The notes below the pieces were generated by a model that worked only from the letters and a program-made list of their open reading frames with translations, was not told the DNA's origin and searched no databases. Position numbers and translations under genes: made by a program. A DNA stretch of 64,000 nt from the NCBI RefSeq assembly GCF_001274635.1, contig NZ_LBGV01000001.1, positions 868,001 through 932,000 of the forward strand. The letters run 5' to 3'. Source of the stretch: Persicobacter sp. CCB-QB2 (GTDB lineage: Bacteria > Bacteroidota > Bacteroidia > Cytophagales > Cyclobacteriaceae). How positions within the stretch are numbered: the stretch's first letter is position 1; each line of letters starts with the position of its first letter. Shown here one piece after another: positions 53,246 to 61,938 of the stretch.

Positions 53246-53669
53246 TTTTCTTTGTAAAAATATAATTCCTGCCTCTCTTTCTAAACCATTGGTCAGTGTT
53301 TTTTCGGTTTACAGCAATTGTTACATCAATATTCCTGATTTTCGATTCCAGCATATTTGCCGTGTTTTCTCCAAAGGTTTGAAATTGTGGTTTGTAGCCT
53401 GTGATAAAGACTAATTCAAATTTCTCATATTTTTCAATTATAGATTTCTGATAAATAAAAAGGTGATTGGAGTAGGGTTGAGGAGCCTGATCAATTTGGG
53501 TGAAATCGGTAATCCAACGACTGAGGTTGTGTTTCTCCATGAAGTCATAACCTTTTCTTATCATTTCTATATAATCTTTTTCATTAAAATTATTTAGCCA
53601 TATGAGTTCGACTGCTTTTAGTTGGAGATTATATAAAATATGTGCTTTGCTAGATTTAAAGATAGTCAT
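53181..53669 (-). CDS. Paralogue 2 of a small family of unknown function (162 aa)
   Basis: Same family as the 51810-52250 and 53727-54149 genes: KAVELIWLNNF, IRKGYDFMEKHNLSRWITDF, KFELVFITGYKPQFQTFGEN, ANMLESKIRNIDVTIAV, NRKNTDQWFRKRG. A C-terminal extension of about 20 residues overlaps the end of the hydrolase gene (53181-53245) on the opposite strand. The middle strand-helix pattern is the same as in paralogue 1. The three genes have diverged considerably, which suggests old duplications with kept function. Confidence 0.7.
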   Translation of the reverse strand: MTIFKSSKAHILYNLQLKAVELIWLNNFNEKDYIEMIRKGYDFMEKHNLSRWITDFTQIDQAPQPYSNHLFIYQKSIIEKYEKFELVFITGYKPQFQTFGENTANMLESKIRNIDVTIAVNRKNTDQWFRKRGRNYIFTKKITDLASTSLIFLSPNHTGSRE

Positions 53670-53726
53670 ATTGTAGTGTTTGATGCTGAATATAACTAAT
53701 CTTATTTATAATTTCAGGTTACAACA

Positions 53727-54149
53727 TTAGAAATTCATTAAATGAAAGTAGCCGAAAAGATGCGTGAACCATCGGTTTTCGTTTCTTCTGTGATTTACGA
53801 TTTTTATAGTGAGGTTTGGGAATTTCCTTTCGAGCTGATCTGCGATCATGACGCAATATTCTATATGAGTAGGCTTAGTTCCTGCAATAAAAACCATTTC
53901 AATAGTGGGTATCTTGGTTAATTTTGTTCTATTCAAAGGAATGTGGACGTTTTTGATTTGAGGTTGACGTTCCAGTAGCCTAAAATCGGAGATCCAACGA
54001 GAAACTTTATACTTGGCTAAAGCCTGGAAAGCAAATTCTACCGTTTTATGGTATTCAGATGTATGAAAATCTCTTTTCCAAATTAGTTCAATGGCTTTGT
54101 GCCGGGGGTTGATTTCAATACGGGCAAAGGGTTCGTCAAGTAGGAGCAT
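53727..54149 (-). CDS. Paralogue 3 of a small family of unknown function (140 aa)
   Basis: Third copy, with HKAIELIWKRDF, FAFQALAKYKVSRWISDFRL, TIEMVFIAGTKPTHIEYCVM, IADQLERKFPNLTIKI, NHRRNENRWF. It is first of the three in transcription order, with a 57-bp gap to paralogue 2, so these two may be co-transcribed. The 244-bp region upstream (54150-54393) is AT-rich with no feature recognised. Confidence 0.7.
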   Translation of the reverse strand: MLLLDEPFARIEINPRHKAIELIWKRDFHTSEYHKTVEFAFQALAKYKVSRWISDFRLLERQPQIKNVHIPLNRTKLTKIPTIEMVFIAGTKPTHIEYCVMIADQLERKFPNLTIKIVNHRRNENRWFTHLFGYFHLMNF

Positions 54150-54362
54150 GTCAAAATAGGTGTATGTTTTAACATAGTAACGAAATAATTTTTTTCATGA
54201 ATATGGATTAAAATAACATTAAAGTAAGTTGTTTTGATTTTTTTCCTGAAAAAAATATAGCGAATAGGGGTAAGGAACGGAGGGGGTGGTTTTTGTAAAG
54301 GACTAGGATTGGGAATATTTGAGATTTAAATAAAATCGCGCGATAGATTAAAAACAAATTAT

Positions 54363-54387
54363 AAAAGGTCTTTAAATAAGACCTTTT
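54363..54387 (-). terminator. Terminator of the SEC-C protein gene
   Basis: AAAAGGTCTT and AAGACCTTTT form a perfect 10-bp stem with a 5-nt loop just after the stop at 54394. Confidence 0.75.
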
Positions 54388-54393
54388 AATGAA

Positions 54394-54579
54394 TTATTTT
54401 CCGCAACACTGCTTATACTTTTTTCCACTACCACAGGGGCATGGATCATTTCGGTGTACTTTGGGAATGGTGTTCTTATCTTCTCCACCGTTTTGTTTTC
54501 GATAGAAATAAAGGAGTACGGCTACTAAAATTAACCCAAAAATCAGAATGCCGATTAGTCTTAAATACGATTCGTCCAT
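54394..54579 (-). CDS. Single-span membrane protein with SEC-C metal-binding motif
   Basis: 61 aa from the ATG at 54579 ([20 protein letters not shown]). One membrane segment is followed by a short linker and a C-terminal SEC-C motif [17 protein letters not shown], which binds zinc through Cys residues as in SecA tails. The longer frame from 54648 runs across the brnQ terminator and is unlikely. SEC-C proteins can bind SecB or ribosomes; what this membrane-tethered version does is unknown. Confidence 0.78.
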   Translation of the reverse strand: MDESYLRLIGILIFGLILVAVLLYFYRKQNGGEDKNTIPKVHRNDPCPCGSGKKYKQCCGK

Positions 54580-54635
54580 AATCAAAAAGCTTTTAATGAT
54601 AACTAAAAAATGAGCGAATATTCCCGGGTAAAATA

Positions 54636-54662
54636 CAAGCACCATCATAAGGATGGTGCTTG
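54636..54662 (-). terminator. Terminator of brnQ1
   Basis: ACAAGCACCATC and GATGGTGCTTGT pair in a 12-bp stem, 5 bp after the brnQ1 stop codon. Confidence 0.8.
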
Positions 54663-54666
54663 TAAG

Positions 54667-55953
54667 TTATTTTTTAACGAGCTGCTGTCGGAATGTCCTG
54701 ATGGGCAATAACAGTGCAGAAAAGCAAACCACCATCCATAACCAGCTTGGTATTCCAAAAATGTTAATTGGAATGAGGCCCATGCCGGTTAAAGTATCAT
54801 GAATACTGTAAATTAATACCCCAAAGATCGCTATCGGATAAATCCAATTAAATATAATGAATCTATCGAAAATATAAAGCAAAATCAGACTAATGGTTAC
54901 CGGGTATAATATGCTAAGAATAGGGCCAGCAAAAACAATTATTTTATCCAGGCCAATAGAGGTCAGGAAGATGGAAATAATGACGGTAATGATTACGACC
55001 GGTTTGTAGGGTATTTTCCCATTAGAATGTTTCTCAAAGAAATTGCCTGTGATGGCAGTCAGGGCGATGGAAGTAGAGAGACAAGCAACTGCAATGACAA
55101 TATCCATCATGAACTTTCCTTCTGCCCCTAAGATTTGCTGAATGAGGTTGGCTAACAAATCCGGTCTGCTGGCTTCCGCAGGCATTTGGCCACTCATGTT
55201 TGAGGCAAGGAAAAGGACTCCACCATAAACAAAACCAAGTAATCCACCGGCAATCAATCCAGCATTTACCCCAATTTTGATGATTTTTTTCTTGTCGGTA
55301 TACCCTTTTTCGTGAAGCGCCGCAATCAGGACGGCACCCATGAACACCGTTCCCAGGGCATCCATAGTCTGGTAGCCCTCCAGGAACCCCTTTCGGAAAA
55401 TGTCTCCTTCCAGAGAAGGTTCTGCGATTTCATTAATCGGAAAAAATACACCCTTGAAAATGATAATGGCGACTAAGCCAATTAAAGTAGGGGCTAAATA
55501 CTTCCCAATCTTTTCCATAATCCCGGTAGGTTTAATCACAAAAAACAAAGTGATGGAAAAGTAGATGGCCGCAAACATCAGGGCACTGAGGCCTGGAATC
55601 GTATTTTGAAATACCAATTCATAAGTTAAGGCACCATTTCTGGGGATGGCAATCAAAGGGCCTAAACAAATTATAATAATGCCCTCAATGAAGAGGCCAA
55701 ATTTAGGATGAACTTTTTCCCCCATTTTCAGGGAAGAGCCTCCTGCTTTGAAAATGGCGATTACACCCAGGATAGTTAATCCGACATCTGAAGATAAATA
55801 ACCTAAAGCCGCAGTCGTCCAGTCGGAACCCGAAGCATGTCCCAATCCTAATGGAAAGATGAGGTTCCCAGCGCCAAACATAGTCGCAAAGAAAGCAAAG
55901 CCAAGGATGATCGTGTCTCTTGTTGTCGTATTTTTATTATAAAGTTTTCCCAT
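54667..55953 (-). CDS. brnQ: Branched-chain amino acid:cation symporter (BrnQ), copy 1
   Basis: 428-aa LIVCS-family symporter for Leu, Ile and Val with Na+ or H+. About 12 membrane segments. The family opening is FAFFATMFGAGNLIFPLGLG, with LIAIPRNGALTYELVFQNTI, GFLEGYQTMDALGTVFMGAV and ACLSTSIALTAITGNFFEKH in order. It is the second gene of a tandem pair: brnQ2 lies just upstream on the same strand (38-bp gap), so they are probably co-transcribed. It is intact. Confidence 0.92.
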   Translation of the reverse strand: MGKLYNKNTTTRDTIILGFAFFATMFGAGNLIFPLGLGHASGSDWTTAALGYLSSDVGLTILGVIAIFKAGGSSLKMGEKVHPKFGLFIEGIIIICLGPLIAIPRNGALTYELVFQNTIPGLSALMFAAIYFSITLFFVIKPTGIMEKIGKYLAPTLIGLVAIIIFKGVFFPINEIAEPSLEGDIFRKGFLEGYQTMDALGTVFMGAVLIAALHEKGYTDKKKIIKIGVNAGLIAGGLLGFVYGGVLFLASNMSGQMPAEASRPDLLANLIQQILGAEGKFMMDIVIAVACLSTSIALTAITGNFFEKHSNGKIPYKPVVIITVIISIFLTSIGLDKIIVFAGPILSILYPVTISLILLYIFDRFIIFNWIYPIAIFGVLIYSIHDTLTGMGLIPINIFGIPSWLWMVVCFSALLLPIRTFRQQLVKK

Positions 55954-55991
55954 TTTAAAGTATTAAGGGCATTTGTGTAATGGAATAATCC

Positions 55992-57295
55992 TTACTGGAT
56001 TTTTGTGGACTCTGTCTCTAATGCAGTTTTGTTTTTTTGCCTTTTAGAAAGTGAAAGGGCAATGACCATTACGGCAAGTCCGGGATACAGTACCATTGGA
56101 AGGGTGTCGGAAATAATCGAACCCACAAATTGGAATTCTTCACCAAATGAAATTTGAGAAAGCGTACTTTGAAGCAGGGTGCTGAAAGTAACTACTTTAA
56201 ATGCCCAGTCTGGCAGGAAGTCACCTAGTAAATTAAGGAAGATTAACGCAATGGTTACCGGATACAGGATAGATAGTACTGGCACTGCTACCTTTATTAA
56301 GCTGTCTACCCCTGAATGGAGAAGTACCAACTGAATAAACAAGTCGCTACGACTAACGCACTGTATGGAATTTTCCCACCGGAAAGTTTATGGAAAAATT
56401 CGCCCACCGTAGCGGAAAGTCCTACCGAAGTGGTGAGACAGGCAAAGGTAATCGCTATCCCTAAAAGGATAAGACCTGCCTGGCCAAGGATACTTTCGAT
56501 AATTGATAAAAGCAATTGGGAGGTCGCTATATCTGCCGGAAGGTCCGCTCCCGAGAAGGTGGCGCCAATGTAAAGCAGCCCCCCGTAAATAAAGGTCAGG
56601 CCGCTTGCCGCGATCAAACCAGCTTTAATGGTGATAGACAATTGGTCGCTGAATTTGGAGTATCCTTTTGATTTAAGGCCAGCGAAGGTTAATCCACCGA
56701 AAAGAATGGCTGCCAATACATCCATGGTTTGGTAGCCATCAGTAAAACCCTGTGCAAATGCACTCTCCAGTCCTTTATCGGCCGGACTTCCAACAGGGTC
56801 AAAAATACCAATGACCACAATTACAGTCATCACAAATACGAGGACCGGCGCCAATATCTGACCAATGCGATCAATAATTCCCTGAGGTTTGATGGAGAAA
56901 ATTAAGGTAATTAAAAAGAATCCAGCGGTGACAAGCCATACCGGAACATCAAAATGAGGCTGAAAAGCTAATTCATAAGTTACCGCACCCGTTCTTGGAA
57001 TTGCTAGCATCGGTCCAATAGCCAGAATAATTAGCGTACCCAGAAATTTCCCGAACCAGGGCGCTACTCTTTCGGAAAATGTATCTACGGTTCCTCCTGA
57101 TTTTGCTACACTAATAATACCGAGCAGAATCAATCCAACGCCTGTAATTAAAAAACCTAATAAACTAGGAAGCCAGGCTGTGCCTGAAGTAAAACCGATA
57201 GATGGAGGAAATATTAAATTTCCCGCACCAAAAAACATGGCGAAAAGCGCCAATCCAGCAATTAATGTGTCTTTCCGTAATGAATTCATCCTCAA
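55992..57295 (-). CDS. brnQ: BrnQ copy 2, with a single-base frameshift
   Basis: Paralogue of brnQ1 and first gene of the pair. From 57295 the frame is normal (GLALFAMFFGAGNLIFPPSI; MLAIPRTGAVTYELAFQ; QGFTDGYQTMDVLAAILFGG; FACLTTSVGLSATVGEFFHK) up to FSWYFSIQG, then stops. An extra base in the run of four C on the plus strand (56309-56312) would give SIQGVDSLIKVAVPVLSILY and continue to 55992, for 434 aa. As written the last third would be lost. It may be a sequencing error or pseudogenisation by loss of one base. Confidence 0.85.
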
Positions 57296-57564
57296 ATGTG
57301 TTCCCTTTGATTAAAGCAAAGGAAGATTTTGTTTTTTTGTATTTATGATCAAATCGTAATGCAATATTACAAAATCACCAAACAACCTTTTAAGTTTGTG
57401 GGTAAAAAACCCATATTTTATGCTTTTAATCAAAAACCAAACCGTTTTCCTATGGATTTTTTTTTATTTTTTTTCAGTCTGTTAAAGTTGGTGGCTTTCA
57501 CTTCTTTAAATGAAGCTTAGCGCTTGTTCTGGCATCTCGGGTAAAAAAAATGATTTCGGGGATT
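57296..57564. other. Intergenic region upstream of brnQ2 and the tRNA operon
   Basis: Very AT-rich with long T runs and no gene. It must contain the promoter for the brnQ2-brnQ1 transcript (leftward), but no consensus pair could be fixed. Confidence 0.5.
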
Positions 57565-57594
57565 TTGTCGTTACAAAAGAAGTCCCTATGTTTG
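57565..57594 (+). promoter_or_regulatory. Promoter of the tRNA operon
   Basis: TTG at 57565-57567, a 19-nt spacer and TATGTTTG at 57587-57594, an exact match to TTG-N19-21-TAnnTTTG. It lies 64 bp before the first tRNA. Confidence 0.8.
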
Positions 57595-57658
57595 CATCGC
57601 ATTACGGGAAACGCCCGTAGGAAAGCACGAGAGGGGTTTTCTCCTTTTAAAATGATGA

Positions 57659-57731
57659 ACGGGTGTAGCTCAATTGGTAGAGTAGTGGTCTCCAAAACCA
57701 TTGGCTGTGGGTTCGAGTCCTACCTCCCGTG
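57659..57731 (+). tRNA. tRNA-Trp (CCA), copy 1
   Basis: Acceptor ACGGGTG pairs with CTCCCGT (one mismatch). The anticodon loop CTCCAAA closes on GTGGT/ACCAT. The T arm is GTGGG TTCGAGT CCTAC. The 3' CCA is not encoded. First of three essentially identical copies in this operon. Confidence 0.95.
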
Positions 57732-57759
57732 CACATAATTATTTTTGATGATATTTTAC

Positions 57760-57844
57760 AGAGAGGTGGCCGAGCGGTTTAAGGCGCACGCCTGGAAAGC
57801 GTGTTGGGTTCACGCCCTCGAGGGTTCGAATCCCTTCCTCTCTG
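57760..57844 (+). tRNA. tRNA-Ser (GGA), copy 1
   Basis: Class II tRNA with a long variable arm. Acceptor AGAGAGG pairs with CCTCTCT, the anticodon loop is CTGGAAA, and the T loop TTCGAAT is normal. 85 nt, CCA not encoded. Confidence 0.95.
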
Positions 57845-57854
57845 CTGGATATAC

Positions 57855-57930
57855 ACGGGTGTAGCTCAATTGGTAGAGTAGTGGTCTCCAAAACCATTGG
57901 CTGTGGGTTCGAGTCCTACCTCCCGTGCCA
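57855..57930 (+). tRNA. tRNA-Trp (CCA), copy 2
   Basis: Same sequence as copy 1 from the acceptor stem through the discriminator base. Unlike the other two copies, the bases CCA follow the discriminator (57928-57930), so the 3' end is encoded. Confidence 0.95.
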
Positions 57931-57934
57931 TTCC

Positions 57935-58012
57935 GGGCTCTTAGCTCAGTTGGTTCAGAGCACCTGCCTTACAAGCAGGGGGTCACTGGTTCGAATCCAG
58001 TAGGGCCCACCA
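57935..58012 (+). tRNA. tRNA-Val (TAC)
   Basis: Acceptor GGGCTCT pairs with AGGGCCC, the anticodon loop is CTTACAA, and the T arm CTGG TTCGAAT CCAG is normal. CCA is encoded at 58010-58012. Only one copy in this operon. Confidence 0.95.
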
Positions 58013-58051
58013 TCATCAAAGCAAAAATCAAAAGGATTTTTGTATATTTAC

Positions 58052-58124
58052 ACGGGTGTAGCTCAATTGGTAGAGTAGTGGTCTCCAAAACCATTGGCTG
58101 TGGGTTCGAGTCCTACCTCCCGTG
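58052..58124 (+). tRNA. tRNA-Trp (CCA), copy 3
   Basis: Same sequence as copies 1 and 2. It begins the second half of the operon (Trp-Ser), which repeats the first half. Confidence 0.95.
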
Positions 58125-58153
58125 CACATAATTTGACATTTATTATTATTCTT

Positions 58154-58238
58154 AGAGAGGTGGCCGAGCGGTTTAAGGCGCACGCCTGGAAAGCGTGTTG
58201 GGTTCACGCCCTCGAGGGTTCGAATCCCTTCCTCTCTG
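58154..58238 (+). tRNA. tRNA-Ser (GGA), copy 2
   Basis: Same sequence as the first tRNA-Ser. Last tRNA of the operon, followed at once by a terminator. Confidence 0.95.
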
Positions 58239-58241
58239 CAC

Positions 58242-58274
58242 AAGGCTGTTTAGTTCTAAACAGCCTTTTTTTTT
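58242..58274 (+). terminator. Terminator of the tRNA operon
   Basis: AAGGCTGTTTAG TT CTAAACAGCCTT, a perfect 12-bp stem with nine T after it. The remaining 58275-58680 is AT-rich leader sequence of the susC operon with no gene and no clear promoter. Confidence 0.92.
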
Positions 58275-58680
58275 GCTCATTTTTGGACTAAGCCTTAAGA
58301 AAGTTGACCAACGAAATTGCTTAGGGATTTTTTGGGGATTTATGGCCTTATTTTTAGGGAGTCAAAAATTTTGTTTTTGAAAAAAAATGTAAAAAAAAGA
58401 GAAAACTTACATTGTTAGATATTGAATGATTACAATTCCAATTATATACAAATAATCGTTCAAAATTGAATTTTATATAGGATTACAGGCATCCCTAGTA
58501 TTCAGAAAATTTTTTATTGCACCTAAATGATGTAATAATCATGTAAGGTTATTATTATGAATGCCCTTTTTCCCCAATATTGTGAATTGTCCTAAGGAGT
58601 TAATCCACAAAAATTAGAGGGGGATAAGTTTGGCTTCCGGAGGTGGTTATTGAGAGTATTAAACCTTATGAGCAAACTAA

Positions 58681-61600
58681 ATGCCTAAAAAATTACTCTT
58701 AATTTTCATTTGCATGCTAGCTGTTTCTACCGCTTGGGCTCAGGACCGGACGGTAAGGGGAACAGTGACAGCGCGCGACTCGGGAGACCCAATCCCGGGG
58801 GTGAATGTCTTGTTGAAGGGAGCGTCAACAGGTACAGTCACAGATATTAATGGGGAATACTCTATCAGCGTCCCGGACGCCGGAGGAGTATTAATTTTCC
58901 GCTTTATTGGTTTGGCTACCGAAGAGGTTCGTATCGGATCTCAAAGTCAGATTAATATGACCATGACAGCGGATATCAAACAACTCACCGAGGTAGTGGT
59001 AACGGCCGTGGGTATTGAGCGGGATAAAAAACGCCTGGGCTATGCGGTGGAAGAAGTAAAAGCCAATGATTTGGTTTCTTCGCGTGAGTCGAATTTAGTA
59101 CAGGGCTTAAATGCCAAAGTCGCCGGGGTGAATGTGACTCAAAACGCTGGTACTCCGGGTGCGGGTTCCACCATTCGTATTCGGGGAAACACCTCTATTA
59201 CTGGTGATAACTCCCCACTTTTTGTTATTGATGGTATTCCGGTCGATAACTCAGTTACTGGTGGTGCCGGTTCAGGGGATGGCGGAACCGGTGGAGATGC
59301 TACCGGAGGGGTTGCCAACTCTAACCGTATGGTTGATATTAATCCGGATGATGTAGAATCCCTGACCGTATTGAAAGGTACAGCTGCTACTGCCCTGTAT
59401 GGTATGCGTGCTGCTAACGGTGCGATTATTATTACCACCAAAAAAGGGGATGTTAATCAGAAGATGCGTTTGACGGTTCGACAAACGAACACCTGGAGTC
59501 AAATCAATAAGATGCATGATTTGAATGATGAATTTGCCCAGGGTTCTGCAGGGGTGTACCAGGGTCCTGAAACCGGACAGTCCGGCTCCTGGGGTCCGAG
59601 GATATCTGATTTGGTTTGGGTCCCTTCCATTGAAAATCAATATGATAAAAATGGAGCGGTTTTCACCCGTGCCGATGCAGAGGCCCAAGGATTAGATTTT
59701 ACCCCCATGCGTGCTTATGATAATGTTGATGATGTTTTCGGGACAGGATTTACAAACGATACCTATGTGAGCCTTAGTGGTGGTACCGACCGTTCCACCT
59801 ACTATACTTCTGTAGGTTTTACACGAGATGAGGGAGTGATTCCATTGTCAAATTATCAGCGTATCACCGGTAAAATTTCGGCAGATCATCGATTCTCTGA
59901 TCAATTCAAGTTATCTACTACGGTGACTTATACCAACTCCAATTCACGAAGGGTACAGCAGGGTTCCAATACTTCTGGTATTATGTTAGGATTGATCCGG
60001 ACTACGCCATCATTTGATAATTCCAATGGTTTTGGGAGTGATGCGGTAGACGAGGTTTCTGCTTATGAGTTTCCTAATGGCACCCAACGTAATTACCGCG
60101 GAGGAATAGGCTATGATAATCCATTCTGGGTAATTAATAATATCCCTTTTAATGATGAGGTGAACCGTGTAATTGCCATGTTACAGGCTGATTATTCCCC
60201 AGCTGAATGGGTTACGATTGTGGGGCGTATGGGTAATGACTTTTATTCTGATGAAAGATCTCAGCATGCAGAAATTAATTCTCGTAACTTTACTGCGGGA
60301 CAGGTTTTTGAAAGGAGAATCACCAATCAGGATCTTACGGCTGATCTTTTGGCTACTTTTAGTCGGGACTTCACCTCCTTTTTGAGTGGACAGTTAATTG
60401 TGGGTTATAATTATTTTAACACCAGGAACCGTTCTTTATTTGTTCAGGGAGATGATTTGTCATTGCCCAATTTTGACAATATCTCCAATGCGGCTTCCGT
60501 GTTCTCTACAGATAATACGAATCGTCTTCGTCGTCATGGAGTTTATTATGATGCTCAACTTGCTTACAAAGATTTATTATTTTTGAATACTACCGGTCGT
60601 AATGACTGGTCAAGTTCTTTGCCAGATCAAAATAACAGTTTCTTCCAACCTACCTTCAGTTTGAGTTTTGTTTTCTCTGAATTGTTGGATGTAGAGGCGA
60701 TTAGTTTTGGTCAGTTCCGTTCAAGTTGGGGGCAGGTAAAAAGAGATGCCCCGATTTATGCAACCCAAAATTACTTTCAGGGAGCAGCATTGGATGGTAC
60801 CACTAACCAAATTTCTGATGGTTCAACTAATGGGGTTGGTTTCCCTTTTGGTGGGGTGAACGGCTTTACCCAGCAAAATGGTTTAGGAAATGATGATATC
60901 AAGCCAGAAACACAATCTACTTGGGAGTTAGGCTTGGGAATGAAATTCCTGGAGAATCGTTTCGGATTTGATGTGACTTGGTATAATACGATTACTTCAG
61001 ATCAGATTGTAAATGCTCAGCTTTCTTCTGCCACAGGCTTTGGGTCAACCATCATTAATGGGGGGAAATCGAGTCTACCGGTTGGGAAATTACTTTTGAT
61101 GCAGATATCCTTCGCACTAGTGACTGGTATTGGAATACGAATGTAAATTTCACCACCTATGAAAATACGGTAAATTCATTAGCTCCGGGCTTGACCAATG
61201 TTCAGTTGGGAGGTTTTGTAGGAACAGGTTCTTATGTGGAAGCAGGCCAGCCTTATGGGGTACTTCGCGGAGGGGTCTTTCAAAGAAATGAAGCAGGTCA
61301 AATCATTATCGGTGATGATGGATTCCCACTGGCAGCGCCTGATCAGGGTGTTATCGGAGATCCTATTCCGGATTTCACTGCTGGCTGGAGAAATACTATT
61401 AATTGGAAAGGTGTTACTTTAAGTTTCTTGTTAGATTTTCGCCAAGGAGGGGACATGTGGAACGGGACCAAAGGAGCATTAACTTTCTTCGGTATGTCTG
61501 AATTGACTGAAAACCGAGGGGAGACCGTGATATTTGATGGAGTTACCGAAACAGGACAACCTAATACCAAACAGGTGGTGCTGGATCAAAATTGGTATCA

Positions 61601-61910
61601 AAGTAATGGTGGTGGTTTTGGTTCAGTGGATGAGCACTTTGTGGAAGAAACTACCTGGGTTCGTTTGAGGGAATTGTCTTTGGGTTATGATTTCCCAAAA
61701 CCAATGATTTCCAAAATCGGGCTATCTGGACTTAACCTGACCTTTACGGGTAGAAACCTTTGGTTAACCACCACCTATGATGGTATTGACCCGGAGGCGA
61801 ACTTGACGGGTACAGGAGGTAACGGGCTTTCACAAAATGCCGTTGGTTTGGAATATTTTGTGAACCCCAATACCAAATCCTATACAGCTTCTTTGACTTT
61901 GACCTTCTAA
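58681..61910 (+). CDS. SusC/RagA-family TonB-dependent outer membrane receptor, with a frameshift
   Basis: Outer-membrane transporter working with the SusD partner for TonB-driven uptake of oligosaccharides or peptides. It has a signal peptide (LLLIFICMLAVSTAWAQ), a CarboxypepD_reg-like N-terminal domain (VRGTVTARDSGDPIPGVNVL), then the plug (GYAVEEVKANDLVSSRES, the SusC signature RGNTSITGDNSPLFVIDGIP) and a large barrel. The frame breaks in a run of six G (61060-61065). One extra G would give TIINGGEIESTGWEITFDAD and a single 1076-aa protein ending SYTASLTLTF. As read, the last ~280 residues, including the final barrel strands, are missing. No anti-sigma or ECF partner is adjacent, and no enzyme gene follows in the cluster. 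Confidence 0.9.
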
Positions 61911-61938
61911 TCAGGTCGGTATTTTTAAGCTAAACCTT

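Noticed and set aside
55992..56342. A separate 116-aa membrane gene
   Set aside because: It is the last third of brnQ2 after a one-base frameshift; the joint reads SIQGVDSLIKV with one base added.
57550..58380. Several open frames across the tRNA cluster on both strands
   Set aside because: They are read through tRNA genes (Trp, Ser, Val), repeat with the duplicated tRNAs, and have no protein-like features.
61191..61910. A separate 239-aa gene after susC
   Set aside because: It is the in-frame continuation of the SusC barrel after one missing G; no start signal or separate domain supports an independent gene.
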